From positions 1 to 24,276 of the forward strand of contig JAITBX010000238.1 of NCBI GenBank assembly GCA_031283405.1: a stretch of 24,276 bases of DNA, written 5' to 3'. The translations under genes and the position numbers were made by a program. This document shows positions 7,429-14,184 of the stretch, one piece after another. The first letter of the stretch is position 1, and the number at the start of each line of letters is the position of its first letter. Below the pieces are notes generated by a model. The model was given only the letters and a program-made list of their open reading frames with translations. It searched no databases and was not told the origin of the DNA. The stretch is from Burkholderiales bacterium (GTDB lineage Bacteria; Pseudomonadota; Gammaproteobacteria; Burkholderiales; Casimicrobiaceae).

Positions 7429-8861
7429 GATGAAGTTTCCTTTCCGGCGAGCCGGCAAACGTCAACGAAATGTCCGGCCACTGCCGCCGCTGCCGCCATC
7501 GCCGGACTGACCAGATGCGTGCGCCCGCCCGCGCCTTGACGTCCCTCGAAATTGCGGTTGCTGGTTGACGCGCAACGTTCGCCGGGTTGAAGCCGGTCGG
7601 CGTTCATCGCCAGACACATCGAACAGCCCGGTTCGCGCCACTCGAAACCGGCGTCGGTGAACACCTTGTTCAACCCTTCGCGTTCGGCTTCCCGCTTGAC
7701 CAATCCCGACCCCGGCACCACCAGCACGCGCTTGACGCTCGCCGCTTTTTTCTTGCCGCGCGCGACCACCGCCGCCGCTCGCAAATCTTCGATCCGCCCG
7801 TTGGTACAAGAACCGATAAAAACCACATCGACCGCGATCTCGGCGATCGGCGTATTGGCGGTCAAGCCCATATACGCCAGCGCCCGCTCCATGCCTTCGC
7901 GCTTCACCGGATCGGCGACATTGGCCGGATCGGGTACGCGGCCATGAACATCCGTCACCATTTCCGGCGACGTGCCCCAGGTTACCTGCGGCGCAATCTG
8001 CGCGGCGTCCATCCTGATCTCGTGATTGAACGTCGCGCCTTCGTCCGACACCAACGTCCGCCATACCGCCGCTGCGGTTTCCCAATCGCTTCCTTTCGGC
8101 GCCAACGGGCGGCCTTTCAAATACGAGAGCGTCGTCGCATCGACGCCCACCAAACCGGAGCGCGCGCCGCCCTCGATCGCCATATTGCAAAGCGTCATCC
8201 GGCCTTCCATCGACAACGCCCGCACCGCAGGTCCGGCGAACTCGATCGCGTAACCGGTGCCGCCAGCCGTTCCGATTTTGCCGATAACCGCCAACGCCAA
8301 ATCCTTCGCCGTCACGCCCGGGCGCAACGCGCCGTCCGCCCACACCCGCATCGTCTTTGATTTCTTGGTGACCAAACACTGCGTCGCCAACACATGCTCA
8401 ACCTCGGAGGTGCCGATGCCGATCGCCAAACACGCGAACGCGCCGTGCGTTGACGTGTGCGAATCGCCGCAAACGAGCGACATCCCCGGCAACGTCGCGC
8501 TCTGCTCCGGCCCGACCACATGCGCAATGCCCTGCTGCGGATCGAGAAACGGAAAATAAAGGCGCGCGCCGCTGGCGCGGATATTGGCGTCGAGCGTACT
8601 CACCTGCTGGCGCGAAATCGGATCGCTGATCCCCGCCAATCCCTTGTCCCAATGATCGGTCGGCGTATTGTGATCGGCGGTGGCGACAATCGAATCCGCT
8701 CGCCATACTTTCCGTCCGGCCAGCCGCAATCCTTCGAATGCCTGCGGGCTGGTGACCTCGTGAATCAAATGGCGGTCGATATACAACAACACCGTGCCGT
8801 CCGCCTCTTCGCGCACCACATGACTGCGCCACAACTTCTCGTAAAGTGTTTGTCCTGCCAT
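7425..8861 (-). CDS. leuC: 3-isopropylmalate dehydratase large subunit
   Basis: 478 residues, aconitase-family subunit carrying the 4Fe-4S cluster. The cluster ligands are visible as C352 (GSCTNG), C413 and C416 (CSMC). Other signatures are DHNTPT, CGDSHTSTHGAFACLA and NRNFEGRQG. With LeuD it catalyses the second leucine-specific step in the cytoplasm. The ATG has GAGGAG about eight bases upstream; that site lies inside the last codons of a small upstream ORF (stop 8866-8868). It heads the minus-strand operon leuC-VOC-leuD-PEBP-leuB-asd. The cluster requirement links it loosely to ErpA encoded nearby. Confidence 0.97.
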   Translation of the reverse strand: MAGQTLYEKLWRSHVVREEADGTVLLYIDRHLIHEVTSPQAFEGLRLAGRKVWRADSIVATADHNTPTDHWDKGLAGISDPISRQQVSTLDANIRASGARLYFPFLDPQQGIAHVVGPEQSATLPGMSLVCGDSHTSTHGAFACLAIGIGTSEVEHVLATQCLVTKKSKTMRVWADGALRPGVTAKDLALAVIGKIGTAGGTGYAIEFAGPAVRALSMEGRMTLCNMAIEGGARSGLVGVDATTLSYLKGRPLAPKGSDWETAAAVWRTLVSDEGATFNHEIRMDAAQIAPQVTWGTSPEMVTDVHGRVPDPANVADPVKREGMERALAYMGLTANTPIAEIAVDVVFIGSCTNGRIEDLRAAAVVARGKKKAASVKRVLVVPGSGLVKREAEREGLNKVFTDAGFEWREPGCSMCLAMNADRLQPGERCASTSNRNFEGRQGAGGRTHLVSPAMAAAAAVAGHFVDVCRLAGKETSS

Positions 8862-8865
8862 AGCT

Positions 8866-9018
8866 TCAACTCCTCAACGTGACTCTTTTGAATTTGCCAA
8901 TAAAATTCCTCAACGGTTCGGCCAGAATACGCTTGCCGTAATTATGAAGCAAACGCATAATTTTCATAATAAGCATTCTTTTTAGGAATAGCAAAACCTG
9001 CCGTTGCGAAGGGTGCAT
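8866..9018 (-). CDS. Candidate small leader ORF upstream of leuC
   Basis: A 50-codon frame (ATG 9016-9018, TGA 8866-8868) ends four bases before the leuC ATG. Internal ATGs at 8974-8976, 8965-8967 and 8956-8958 give 36, 33 or 30 residues. The product is basic and rich in hydrophobic residues; leucine codons include TTG, CTA, CTA and CTT early and TTG, CTT later, mostly codons uncommon in the neighbouring genes. The leuC ribosome binding site (GAGGAG) lies inside its last codons, so its translation would affect leuC initiation. If the upstream promoter box at 8966-8994 is used, the 30-codon version would be nearly leaderless. No clear ribosome binding site is seen, so expression is unproven. 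Confidence 0.35.
   Translation of the reverse strand: MHPSQRQVLLFLKRMLIMKIMRLLHNYGKRILAEPLRNFIGKFKRVTLRS
8924..8952 (-). promoter_or_regulatory. Second candidate promoter before leuC
   Basis: Minus-strand TTGCTT (8947-8952), 17-base spacer, TATTCT (8924-8929). Weaker than the upstream pair. A transcript from it would start near 8917 and skip the first half of the small ORF. Confidence 0.3.
8966..8994 (-). promoter_or_regulatory. Sigma70-type promoter for the leuC operon
   Basis: Minus-strand TTGCTA (8989-8994) and TATTAT (8966-8971) are separated by 17 bases; matches 4/6 and 5/6. The start would fall near 8959, about 97 nt before leuC. An inverted repeat ATTATG-N9-CATAAT (8941-8961) with a third CATAAT at 8965-8970 overlaps the start region and could be an operator, for example for a LysR-type regulator. 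Confidence 0.5.
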
Positions 9019-9019
9019 C

Positions 9020-9056
9020 CTCTCCTCTCTCACTGCCCCCTTTTGAAAGGGGAACT
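9020..9056 (+). repeat. Partial copy of dispersed multi-hairpin element
   Basis: CTCTCCTCTCTCACTG leads into CCCCCTTTT-GAAAGGGG, the same hairpin as in the copies at 11762 and 20066, but the GGCGC-N3-GCGCC and GGGAGAGGG parts are missing. Confidence 0.6.
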
Positions 9057-9235
9057 ATACGTTTAATTACCTTGCCACATCTTAATGTCTTAGGCATGGC
9101 TCCATAAAACAGTCAAGGAATCTTTCATTGACCGAGCAATTTGATAGCTCTCTCCGGCGGCATAAGCTATGCAATTCCTCAACCGCAGAGTATGGGAAAT
9201 ATTTTGCATCTAGTGATGTGAATTGGGGATCGTTA

Positions 9236-9290
9236 CCCCTCTCCCACAAGGGGAGAGGGGTTTGACTTTGCGGGCGATCGCAGATCGCCC
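9236..9290. repeat. Two adjacent hairpin repeats before argC
   Basis: First, CCCCTCTCCC-ACAA-GGGGAGAGGGG (9236-9262). Ten bases on, GGGCGATC-GCA-GATCGCCC (9272-9290), a perfect 8-bp stem. Both have relatives elsewhere in the window (5715, 11751; 21552, 22340). Confidence 0.65.
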
Positions 9291-9406
9291 CTACGTTCTG
9301 ATACCTGCCGATCCCCGGCGAAAAATTCCCCCTGTCTCCGCAGTTTCCGCGATAATACGAGCTTTCCAAACTTGCTCGGGGCGGCGCTGGAATGGCCGTT
9401 TTGCCT

Positions 9407-10444
9407 ATGAAATTGAATGTGGGGCTTGTCGGGGGAACCGGCTATACCGGCGTCGAATTGTTGCGTTTGCTGGCGCAACATCCGAACGCCACGTTGCGCT
9501 GCATCACGTCGCGCAAGGACGCAGGAACGCCGGTAGGCGATTTCTTTCCGAGTTTGCGCGGCCATCCCGCGCTCGACAGGCTGGCGTTTTGCACTCCCGA
9601 TGAGGCGGATCCGACTGAATGCGATGTGGTTTTTTTCGCCACGCCGCACGGGGTGGCGATGGCTCAGGCCGAAACGCTCACCGCCGCCAATACCAAAATC
9701 ATCGACCTCGCCGCCGATTTTCGTCTTCAGGATCCCGCTGAGTTCGAGCGCTGGTACAATATGCCGCATGCTTGCCCGCATCTGCTGAAGGAGGCGGTGT
9801 ACGGCCTGCCCGAAGTCAACCGCGAAGCCATCCGGCAGGCGCGCATTGTCGGCAATCCCGGCTGTTATCCCACCGCCGTGCAGCTTGGCTTTTTGCCGCT
9901 GCTGGAAGCGAATCTCGTTGACGCGGGCAACCTGATTGCCGACTGCAAATCGGGCGTTTCCGGCGCCGGCCGCAAAGCCGAGATGTCCATCATTTTTCCG
10001 GAAGCGGCGGACAATTTCGCCGCTTACGGCGTCGCCGGTCATCGCCATCACCCCGAAATCAAGCAGGGATTGCGGCGGATGAGCAAACAGCAGGTGCAGT
10101 TGACGTTTACTCCGCATTTGGCACCGATGATTCGCGGTATTTTTGCGACGCTTTACGCAACGCTCACCGATGATTCCGTTGATGTGCAAGCGCTGTTCGA
10201 GCGTCGCTACGCCCATGAGCCGTTCGTCGATGTGTTGCCCGCCGGAAAGTTGCCGGACACGCGCTCGGTACGCGCTTCCAACATGGTGCGGATCGCGGTC
10301 GCGCGGCGTCCGCACGGCGTCACGGTGCTGGTCGTCGAGGATAATCTGGTCAAGGGCGCAGCCGGGCAAGCGGTGCAGAATATGAATTTGATGTTCGGGC
10401 TGCCGGAGACGACCGGGCTTACCGCGTTGCCGGTGTCGCCCTAA
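9407..10444 (+). CDS. argC: N-acetyl-gamma-glutamyl-phosphate reductase
   Basis: 345 residues from the chosen ATG. NADPH-dependent reduction of N-acetylglutamyl phosphate to the semialdehyde, third step of arginine synthesis. It is a type 1 enzyme with GLVGGTGYTGVELLRLL at the N-terminus, FFATPHGVAM, DLAADFRL and the catalytic cysteine in GNPGCYPTA. GHRHHPEI further on fits the active-site histidine region. An in-frame ATG at 9392 would add five residues; homologues usually begin about eight residues before GGTGYTG, favouring 9407, though neither start has a clear ribosome binding site. Six bases separate its stop from the next gene's ATG. Conserved order argC-DUF6776-bactofilin-erpA. Confidence 0.95.
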   Translation: MKLNVGLVGGTGYTGVELLRLLAQHPNATLRCITSRKDAGTPVGDFFPSLRGHPALDRLAFCTPDEADPTECDVVFFATPHGVAMAQAETLTAANTKIIDLAADFRLQDPAEFERWYNMPHACPHLLKEAVYGLPEVNREAIRQARIVGNPGCYPTAVQLGFLPLLEANLVDAGNLIADCKSGVSGAGRKAEMSIIFPEAADNFAAYGVAGHRHHPEIKQGLRRMSKQQVQLTFTPHLAPMIRGIFATLYATLTDDSVDVQALFERRYAHEPFVDVLPAGKLPDTRSVRASNMVRIAVARRPHGVTVLVVEDNLVKGAAGQAVQNMNLMFGLPETTGLTALPVSP

Positions 10445-10450
10445 GGTTTG

Positions 10451-11212
10451 ATGATGGCTTTCCGACGCAGCCTGTCTTCACTTTTTGCCGTCAGCGCCCG
10501 TCACGACATCGCCATTCGTCGAGCGCGGCCGCGCTGGCAGCAGGGGCTGTTCGTGTTGCTGGCGCTTGTCGTTGTCGTCCTCGTCAGTTGGTGGGTGGCG
10601 CGCCATGTTGTCCCGCCGCCGCCACTGCCGTTGACCGCCGAGCAAATCAGCGCACAGGAGCGCGAGGATGCCCTCACCGGGGAATTGGCCGATTTGCGCC
10701 GTCGCAATGCGTCGCTCGAAAGCGAGTTGTCGATGCGCGAAGGCTCGCAGACGACGCTGACCCAGCACGCCGAAGCGCTCGAACAGGAAAACGCGCAACT
10801 GAAAGAAGAATTGACGTATCTGCAAAAGCTGGTGGCCGATGCCACCCGCGAGGCCGGCGCCAAAATTCAGGATGTGCGCCTTGAAGCGCTGGCCAACCAC
10901 ACTTACCGTTATCGCATTCTGCTGGTGCAGGGCGGCAATCCCAAAAACGATTTCGAGGGAACGGTCAAACTGCTGGCGCTTACCGGCGGAACGTCGCCGC
11001 TACCAATTGAGGCGGTTCCCGACAAAAAGAGCGATGCCGCCGAGAGCACGCCCGATCTTGCCGCGCCGCTGCCGGTGAATTTCAAGTATTATCTGCGTTT
11101 GGAGGGGGTATTCCGAGCGCCCGAAGGTACGAAAGTTCAGCAGTTCACCGTCCAGGTGCTCAAAAAGGGAGGCGGCGCGCCGCCCATCACCCGTTCGATC
11201 ACCATCAAATAA
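10451..11212 (+). CDS. DUF6776-like membrane-anchored coiled-coil protein
   Basis: 253 residues. A basic N-terminal cytoplasmic stretch (about 1-30) precedes one transmembrane helix (about 31-51, ending WWVARHVVPPPP), then a heptad-rich coiled coil (about 63-140) and a C-terminal beta-rich domain (about 150-253) with YRYRILLVQGGNPKNDFEG and FTVQVLKKGG. It resembles the betaproteobacterial DUF6776 family, usually found between argC and a bactofilin gene. Function is not established; together with bactofilin a role in envelope or polymer scaffolding is plausible. The chosen ATG has AAGG five bases upstream; a TTG one codon earlier is less likely. It abuts the bactofilin ATG (TAAATG). Confidence 0.8.
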   Translation: MMAFRRSLSSLFAVSARHDIAIRRARPRWQQGLFVLLALVVVVLVSWWVARHVVPPPPLPLTAEQISAQEREDALTGELADLRRRNASLESELSMREGSQTTLTQHAEALEQENAQLKEELTYLQKLVADATREAGAKIQDVRLEALANHTYRYRILLVQGGNPKNDFEGTVKLLALTGGTSPLPIEAVPDKKSDAAESTPDLAAPLPVNFKYYLRLEGVFRAPEGTKVQQFTVQVLKKGGGAPPITRSITIK

Positions 11213-11656
11213 ATGTCCGTATTCACCACTTTTTACAACATCATGTTTCTGAAAAAAGATAACTCTCCCAATCATCACATCGACTGCCTCATCAACGCCG
11301 ATACGCTCATCAAGGGCGACATCATATTCACCGGCGGCTTGCGCATCGACGGAACCGTCACCGGCAATATCTCCACCCACGAAGGCAAAGGAGGCACGCT
11401 GATCGTCAGCCAGCAAGCCAGAGTGGATGGTCAGATCGTGGTCACCCACGCCGTCATCAACGGCGAGATTCATGGCGACATCACCGCCACCGATTTTTTG
11501 CAGCTCGAAGCGCACGCCAAAGTCTCCGGCGACATCACCTATCACACGCTCGAAATGCACCACGGCGCCATCGTCAGCGGCAAACTGACTCACGCGCCCC
11601 ACGCGCAGGAAGAAATGAAGGCGTTGCCGTTTCGGGAAGGAAGCCCTGCAGCCTGA
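11213..11656 (+). CDS. Bactofilin-family polymer-forming cytoskeletal protein
   Basis: 147 residues. A short polar N-terminal tail is followed by the bactofilin right-handed beta-helix core (about 25-135), seen as repeated G-D-I/G-N-I/G-E-I turns: GGLRIDGTVTGNIST, GQIVVTHAVINGEIHGDI, AKVSGDITY, GAIVSGKL. Bactofilins self-assemble without nucleotide into membrane-associated filaments that place cell-wall or polarity factors. The start is uncertain: ATG 11213 directly follows the previous stop, while ATG 11243 (MFLKKDN) resembles the start of many homologues; neither has a clear ribosome binding site. A small hairpin (11647-11664) spans the stop codon but lacks a T run. Confidence 0.88.
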   Translation: MSVFTTFYNIMFLKKDNSPNHHIDCLINADTLIKGDIIFTGGLRIDGTVTGNISTHEGKGGTLIVSQQARVDGQIVVTHAVINGEIHGDITATDFLQLEAHAKVSGDITYHTLEMHHGAIVSGKLTHAPHAQEEMKALPFREGSPAA

Positions 11657-12035
11657 TGGCTGCAAGCGGCCACTTCGCCTTCTGCCCGCTGATACCTGAT
11701 CTCTGATTCAGCCGCTAGCGCGCTTTTGATTCAATTCTGTACTTTCTGTCCCCTCTCCCTGCCCCCTTTTGAAAGGGGGTGGCGCGTAGCGCCGGGGGTT
11801 TGTCGGGAGAGGGCGCCCCGAAGGGGCGGGAGCGGGGAGCTTTGCGCTCGATTGCGCTAACGGCGGATCATTTCCCCGCATTTTGATCTCCGATCCCTGA
11901 TCCCTGTTCACCGCACAGAATTGGTTACAACGGATTTCCGGCGAATCCGCCCCTGTTTTCGCTTTTGCCCTAAAATGATTTTTTGCGGGCGCTCTGCGCT
12001 CTTGGTTTCTGTCTCTTAATCTCTTTCAGGAGTCC
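11657..12035. other. Bactofilin-erpA intergenic region
   Basis: 379 bases, mostly filled by a full copy of the dispersed multi-hairpin element (about 11728-11838), flanked on each side by CTGAT-type tracts (11690-11710 and 11884-11908). The last 100 bases hold a TAAAAT box near 11971 that could be an erpA -10, without a convincing -35. No gene seen. Confidence 0.55.
11728..11838 (+). repeat. Dispersed multi-hairpin element, copy A
   Basis: Nested inverted repeats: outer arms CCCTCTCCC (11751-11759) and GGGAGAGGG (11805-11813); inside, CCCCCTTT-TG-AAAGGGGG (11762-11779) and GGCGC-GTA-GCGCC (11781-11793); then CGCCCC-GAA-GGGGCG. About 20 bases of leading sequence (TCAATTCTGTACTTTCTGTC) are shared with copies at 20030 and 21427. 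Its minus strand is open and would encode a proline-rich peptide (PLPTNPRRYAPPPFKRGQG), a by-product of the repeat. Confidence 0.8.
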
Positions 12036-12416
12036 ATGATGTCTGTTTCTGCCACTGTTTCCGACGGCGCTCCGGCTGAATTGCCGACTGAACCGCTGAT
12101 CTTCACCGACGCGGCCGCCGCCAAAGTAAAATCGCTGATCGAAGAAGAAGGCAATCCCGACCTCAAACTGCGCGTGTTCGTCAACGGCGGCGGCTGTTCG
12201 GGCTTTCAATACGGCTTTACTTTCGACGAAGTCGCCAACGATGACGACACCACGATGCAAAAAAACGGCGTCACTCTGCTGATCGACCCGATGAGTTTTC
12301 AATATCTGGTCGGCGCTGAAATCGATTACCGCGACGACATCAGCGGCGCGCAATTCGTCATCAAGAATCCGAACGCAGTCACCACCTGCGGTTGCGGTTC
12401 GTCGTTCTCGGCTTAA
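12036..12416 (+). CDS. erpA: Iron-sulfur cluster insertion protein ErpA
   Basis: 126 residues, A-type Fe-S carrier (HesB/IscA fold). The three cluster-binding cysteines are in place: C54 (NGGGCSGFQYGF), C118 and C120 (TTCGCGSSFS). The start PLIFTDAAAAKVKSLIEEEGN is typical. The carrier hands Fe-S clusters to apo-enzymes; isoprenoid-synthesis IspG/IspH are the best known clients. The ATG has AGGAG five bases upstream; a second ATG follows at once. It closes the conserved argC-DUF6776-bactofilin-erpA block but is separated by a repeat-filled gap, so it probably has its own promoter. Confidence 0.95.
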   Translation: MMSVSATVSDGAPAELPTEPLIFTDAAAAKVKSLIEEEGNPDLKLRVFVNGGGCSGFQYGFTFDEVANDDDTTMQKNGVTLLIDPMSFQYLVGAEIDYRDDISGAQFVIKNPNAVTTCGCGSSFSA

Positions 12417-12426
12417 ACAAGGCATC

Positions 12427-12470
12427 AGGCAAAAAGCATCAGGAATCAAAGATTCCTGATGTCTGCCTTT
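12427..12470 (+). terminator. Probable erpA terminator
   Basis: Arms CATCAGGAATC (12437-12447) and GATTCCTGATG (12451-12461) form a perfect 11-bp stem with loop AAA. An outer AGGCA/TGCCT pairing (12427-12431 with 12464-12468) is followed by TTTTGATT. It lies 11 bases after the erpA stop. The T run is short, so termination may be partial. Confidence 0.6.
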
Positions 12471-12504
12471 TGATTCCTGATTCCTGTCACCTGATTCCTG
12501 ATCG
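12437..12504 (+). repeat. CTGATTC-type short repeats between erpA and pdxY
   Basis: GATTCCTGAT recurs (12451, 12471, 12493) with variants CCTGTCACCTGATTCC, giving a degenerate 7-base rhythm. Its left part forms the erpA terminator. Similar tracts lie at 4552-4575, 11690-11710 and 11884-11908. Confidence 0.55.
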
Positions 12505-12506
12505 CC

Positions 12507-13379
12507 ATGAAAAGAATCCTGACCCTCCAGTCTCATGTTGTTTATGGCTGTGCCGGCAACAGTGCCGCCGTTTTTCCGATGCGCCGCTTGGGCGCCGAAG
12601 TCTGGCCGCTCAACACCGTCCAGTTTTCCAACCACACGCAATACCCGCAATACTTCGGCAGCGTGTTGCCGGCGGAGCAGATCGGCGAAATCGTCAAGGG
12701 TCTTGACATGATCGATCAGCTCAAGCGCTGCGACGCCGTGCTTTCCGGCTATCTCGGCGCGCCCGCGCAAGGGCAAGCCATCCTCGACGCGCTGACCGTC
12801 ATCAAAACCGCCAATCCGCGCGCGCTGTATTTCTGCGATCCGGTGATGGGGCATCCCGAGAAGGGCTGCATCGTCGCGCCCGGCGTCGCCGAATTTTTAA
12901 TCGAGCAGGCGCTGCCGGTTGCCGACATTATTGCTCCCAACATTCTGGAACTCGCCAGTCTCGCCGGCCAAGGTCTCGACAATCCGCTGCGCAATCTCGA
13001 CGAAGCGCTGGCCGCCGCCCGCAAGCTGCTCGACCGCGGCCCCGGCATCGTCCTCGTCAAACATCTGGCGCAAGCCGGTCGCGATCCCAACGCTTTTGAA
13101 ATGCTGCTTGTCGCCCGCCACGAAGCGTGGCACATCAGCCGCCCGCTCTTCGAGTTTGAAAAACAACCCGTCGGCGTCGGCGATTTGACCAGCGGCCTCT
13201 TGCTCGTCAACCTGCTACATGGCAAAACGCTACGCGACGCACTCGAACACACAACCGCCGCCGTCTATGAAGCCTTGCGCCTCACCTACGAATACGGCGA
13301 ATACGAATTGCAACTCGTCGCCGCGCAAGACCTGATCGCGCAACCGGAAGCGCACTTCACGGCGCAGCGGTTGAATTAG
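12507..13379 (+). CDS. pdxY: Pyridoxal kinase
   Basis: 290 residues, ribokinase-like PfkB/PdxK fold, PdxY type. It phosphorylates pyridoxal with ATP in the vitamin B6 salvage pathway. Signatures are the N-terminal LTLQSHVVYGCAGNSAAVFP substrate region, TVQFSNHTQY, the metal/ATP segment YFCDPVMGHPEKG (about 108-120), APNILEL, and the anion-hole/catalytic end PVGVGDLTSG with D226 as catalytic base. Length is normal. No clear ribosome binding site precedes the ATG; the upstream 37 bases are CTGAT repeats, so expression may be weak or read through from erpA. The next gene has its own promoter. Confidence 0.94.
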   Translation: MKRILTLQSHVVYGCAGNSAAVFPMRRLGAEVWPLNTVQFSNHTQYPQYFGSVLPAEQIGEIVKGLDMIDQLKRCDAVLSGYLGAPAQGQAILDALTVIKTANPRALYFCDPVMGHPEKGCIVAPGVAEFLIEQALPVADIIAPNILELASLAGQGLDNPLRNLDEALAAARKLLDRGPGIVLVKHLAQAGRDPNAFEMLLVARHEAWHISRPLFEFEKQPVGVGDLTSGLLLVNLLHGKTLRDALEHTTAAVYEALRLTYEYGEYELQLVAAQDLIAQPEAHFTAQRLN

Positions 13380-13418
13380 GCTTTTCTTCTTCGCTTTTCT
13401 CTCGACTGAAAGTAACAG

Positions 13419-13475
13419 TATAATGGATACATATCTCTCCGGTGAAAGCGCCGAAGAGATGTATGTATGTCTATC
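13419..13475 (+). promoter_or_regulatory. Promoter with start-proximal hairpin for the lipoprotein gene
   Basis: A consensus TATAAT (13419-13424) stands 86 bases before the ATG; the -35 is poor (TTTCTC at 17-base spacing). From about 13426 an imperfect long hairpin follows: ATACATA/TATGTAT outer arms, TCTCT/AGAGA, and CGGTG/CGCCG inside. It would form the very 5' end of the mRNA. A palindrome, GTTGCGCAAC, follows at 13483-13492. Confidence 0.5.
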
Positions 13476-13509
13476 CTGTTACGTTGCGCAACCCTAAGGG
13501 AGTATCGCC

Positions 13510-14160
13510 ATGAAGTCATCGACGCTGTTTCAAAAACAATCTTTCGCTGGATATCTGATTTTTGCTCTCCTCGTTTTTTTTCTGGCGATGATGAGCGCCT
13601 CCTGCTCGCAAAGCGAGACCAGCGAGAAAAAAACTGCCACAGCGACAAAATCCGCAGCGACGAAACCCGCAGAGACAACAACTTCGGCGGATAAATTCAA
13701 AACACTGTCGTCAAAAGACACAACCAACGACCTCAAATTAAAAATCAATGTGCCTGCCGATTGGATCGAACGTGACGACCTCAACGACGTTGCCGCAGTT
13801 CAAGCATCGAATAAAGCAGACACCCTTTTTCTCGCCGTCATTTCCGAGCCGAAAGACCAGTTCGACAAAGGAACCAAGCTTGAAGATTACGCGGATTTGG
13901 TCATCGATCATTATCTGGAAGGCAACGAAGACAAAGCCAAAATCAAAAAAGAGCGAGTGAAAACAGTCGTCAATGGTCGCCCCGCCGTGCAGTATGAAAT
14001 AGAAAACAAGGCGAACAAGATTGTTACGGTGACCTTGCTTTATACCGTGGTTGATGCCCCCCAAGGGTTCTATCAAATCATGGCATGGACGCTCAATTCG
14101 CAATGGGATGAAAAACAATCTTTGTTGAGATCGATCACCGACAGCTTCCGGGAAGAGTGA
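13510..14160 (+). CDS. Putative lipoprotein with a PsbP/DUF1795-like domain
   Basis: 216 residues. An N-terminal signal with a strong hydrophobic core (about 13-28) ends at SASC (C32); this fits a lipoprotein cleavage site loosely, since S is unusual at -3. A Lys/Thr/Ala/Ser-rich linker (about 33-65) follows. The C-terminal domain (about 70-216, LKINVPADWIERDD ... RSITDSFRE) has the order of a PsbP/Mog1-like fold: an N-terminal strand with P-x-x-W, a central helix (LEDYADLVIDHYL) and a final amphipathic helix. The family is a tentative call and no function is known. The ATG has GGGAG eight bases upstream and its own promoter. Base composition is lower in GC than its neighbours. Confidence 0.75.
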   Translation: MKSSTLFQKQSFAGYLIFALLVFFLAMMSASCSQSETSEKKTATATKSAATKPAETTTSADKFKTLSSKDTTNDLKLKINVPADWIERDDLNDVAAVQASNKADTLFLAVISEPKDQFDKGTKLEDYADLVIDHYLEGNEDKAKIKKERVKTVVNGRPAVQYEIENKANKIVTVTLLYTVVDAPQGFYQIMAWTLNSQWDEKQSLLRSITDSFREE

Positions 14161-14184
14161 CCGCCGGATAACTTCGCCTCAACC

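Larger units (their letters stand above)
8862..9406. other. Divergent leuC-argC intergenic region
   Basis: It holds the leuC promoters and small ORF (8866-9018), a partial copy of the dispersed hairpin element (about 9020-9056), a more AT-rich stretch (9060-9225), a CCCCTCTCCC/GGGGAGAGGGG hairpin (9236-9262) and a GGGCGATC/GATCGCCC hairpin (9272-9290). The AT-rich stretch carries a minus-strand frame ending at 9082 whose last 50 residues look protein-like (DAKYFPYSAVEELHSLCRRR) but match no family I recognise, perhaps a decayed gene end. A weak GATAAT box at 9351-9356 may serve argC; I see no good -35. Confidence 0.5.

Noticed and set aside
9233..10369. Long minus-strand frame opposite argC (378 codons)
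   Set aside because: It lies over argC, whose motifs and catalytic cysteine are clear; the antisense translation has no family pattern.
11708..11911. Small proline-rich frame and its relatives at 19982-20176 and 21323-21595 as a protein family
   Set aside because: The shared peptide (PLPTNPRRxAPPPFKRGQ) follows from the nested hairpin DNA repeat; no ribosome binding sites and outer sequences differ.
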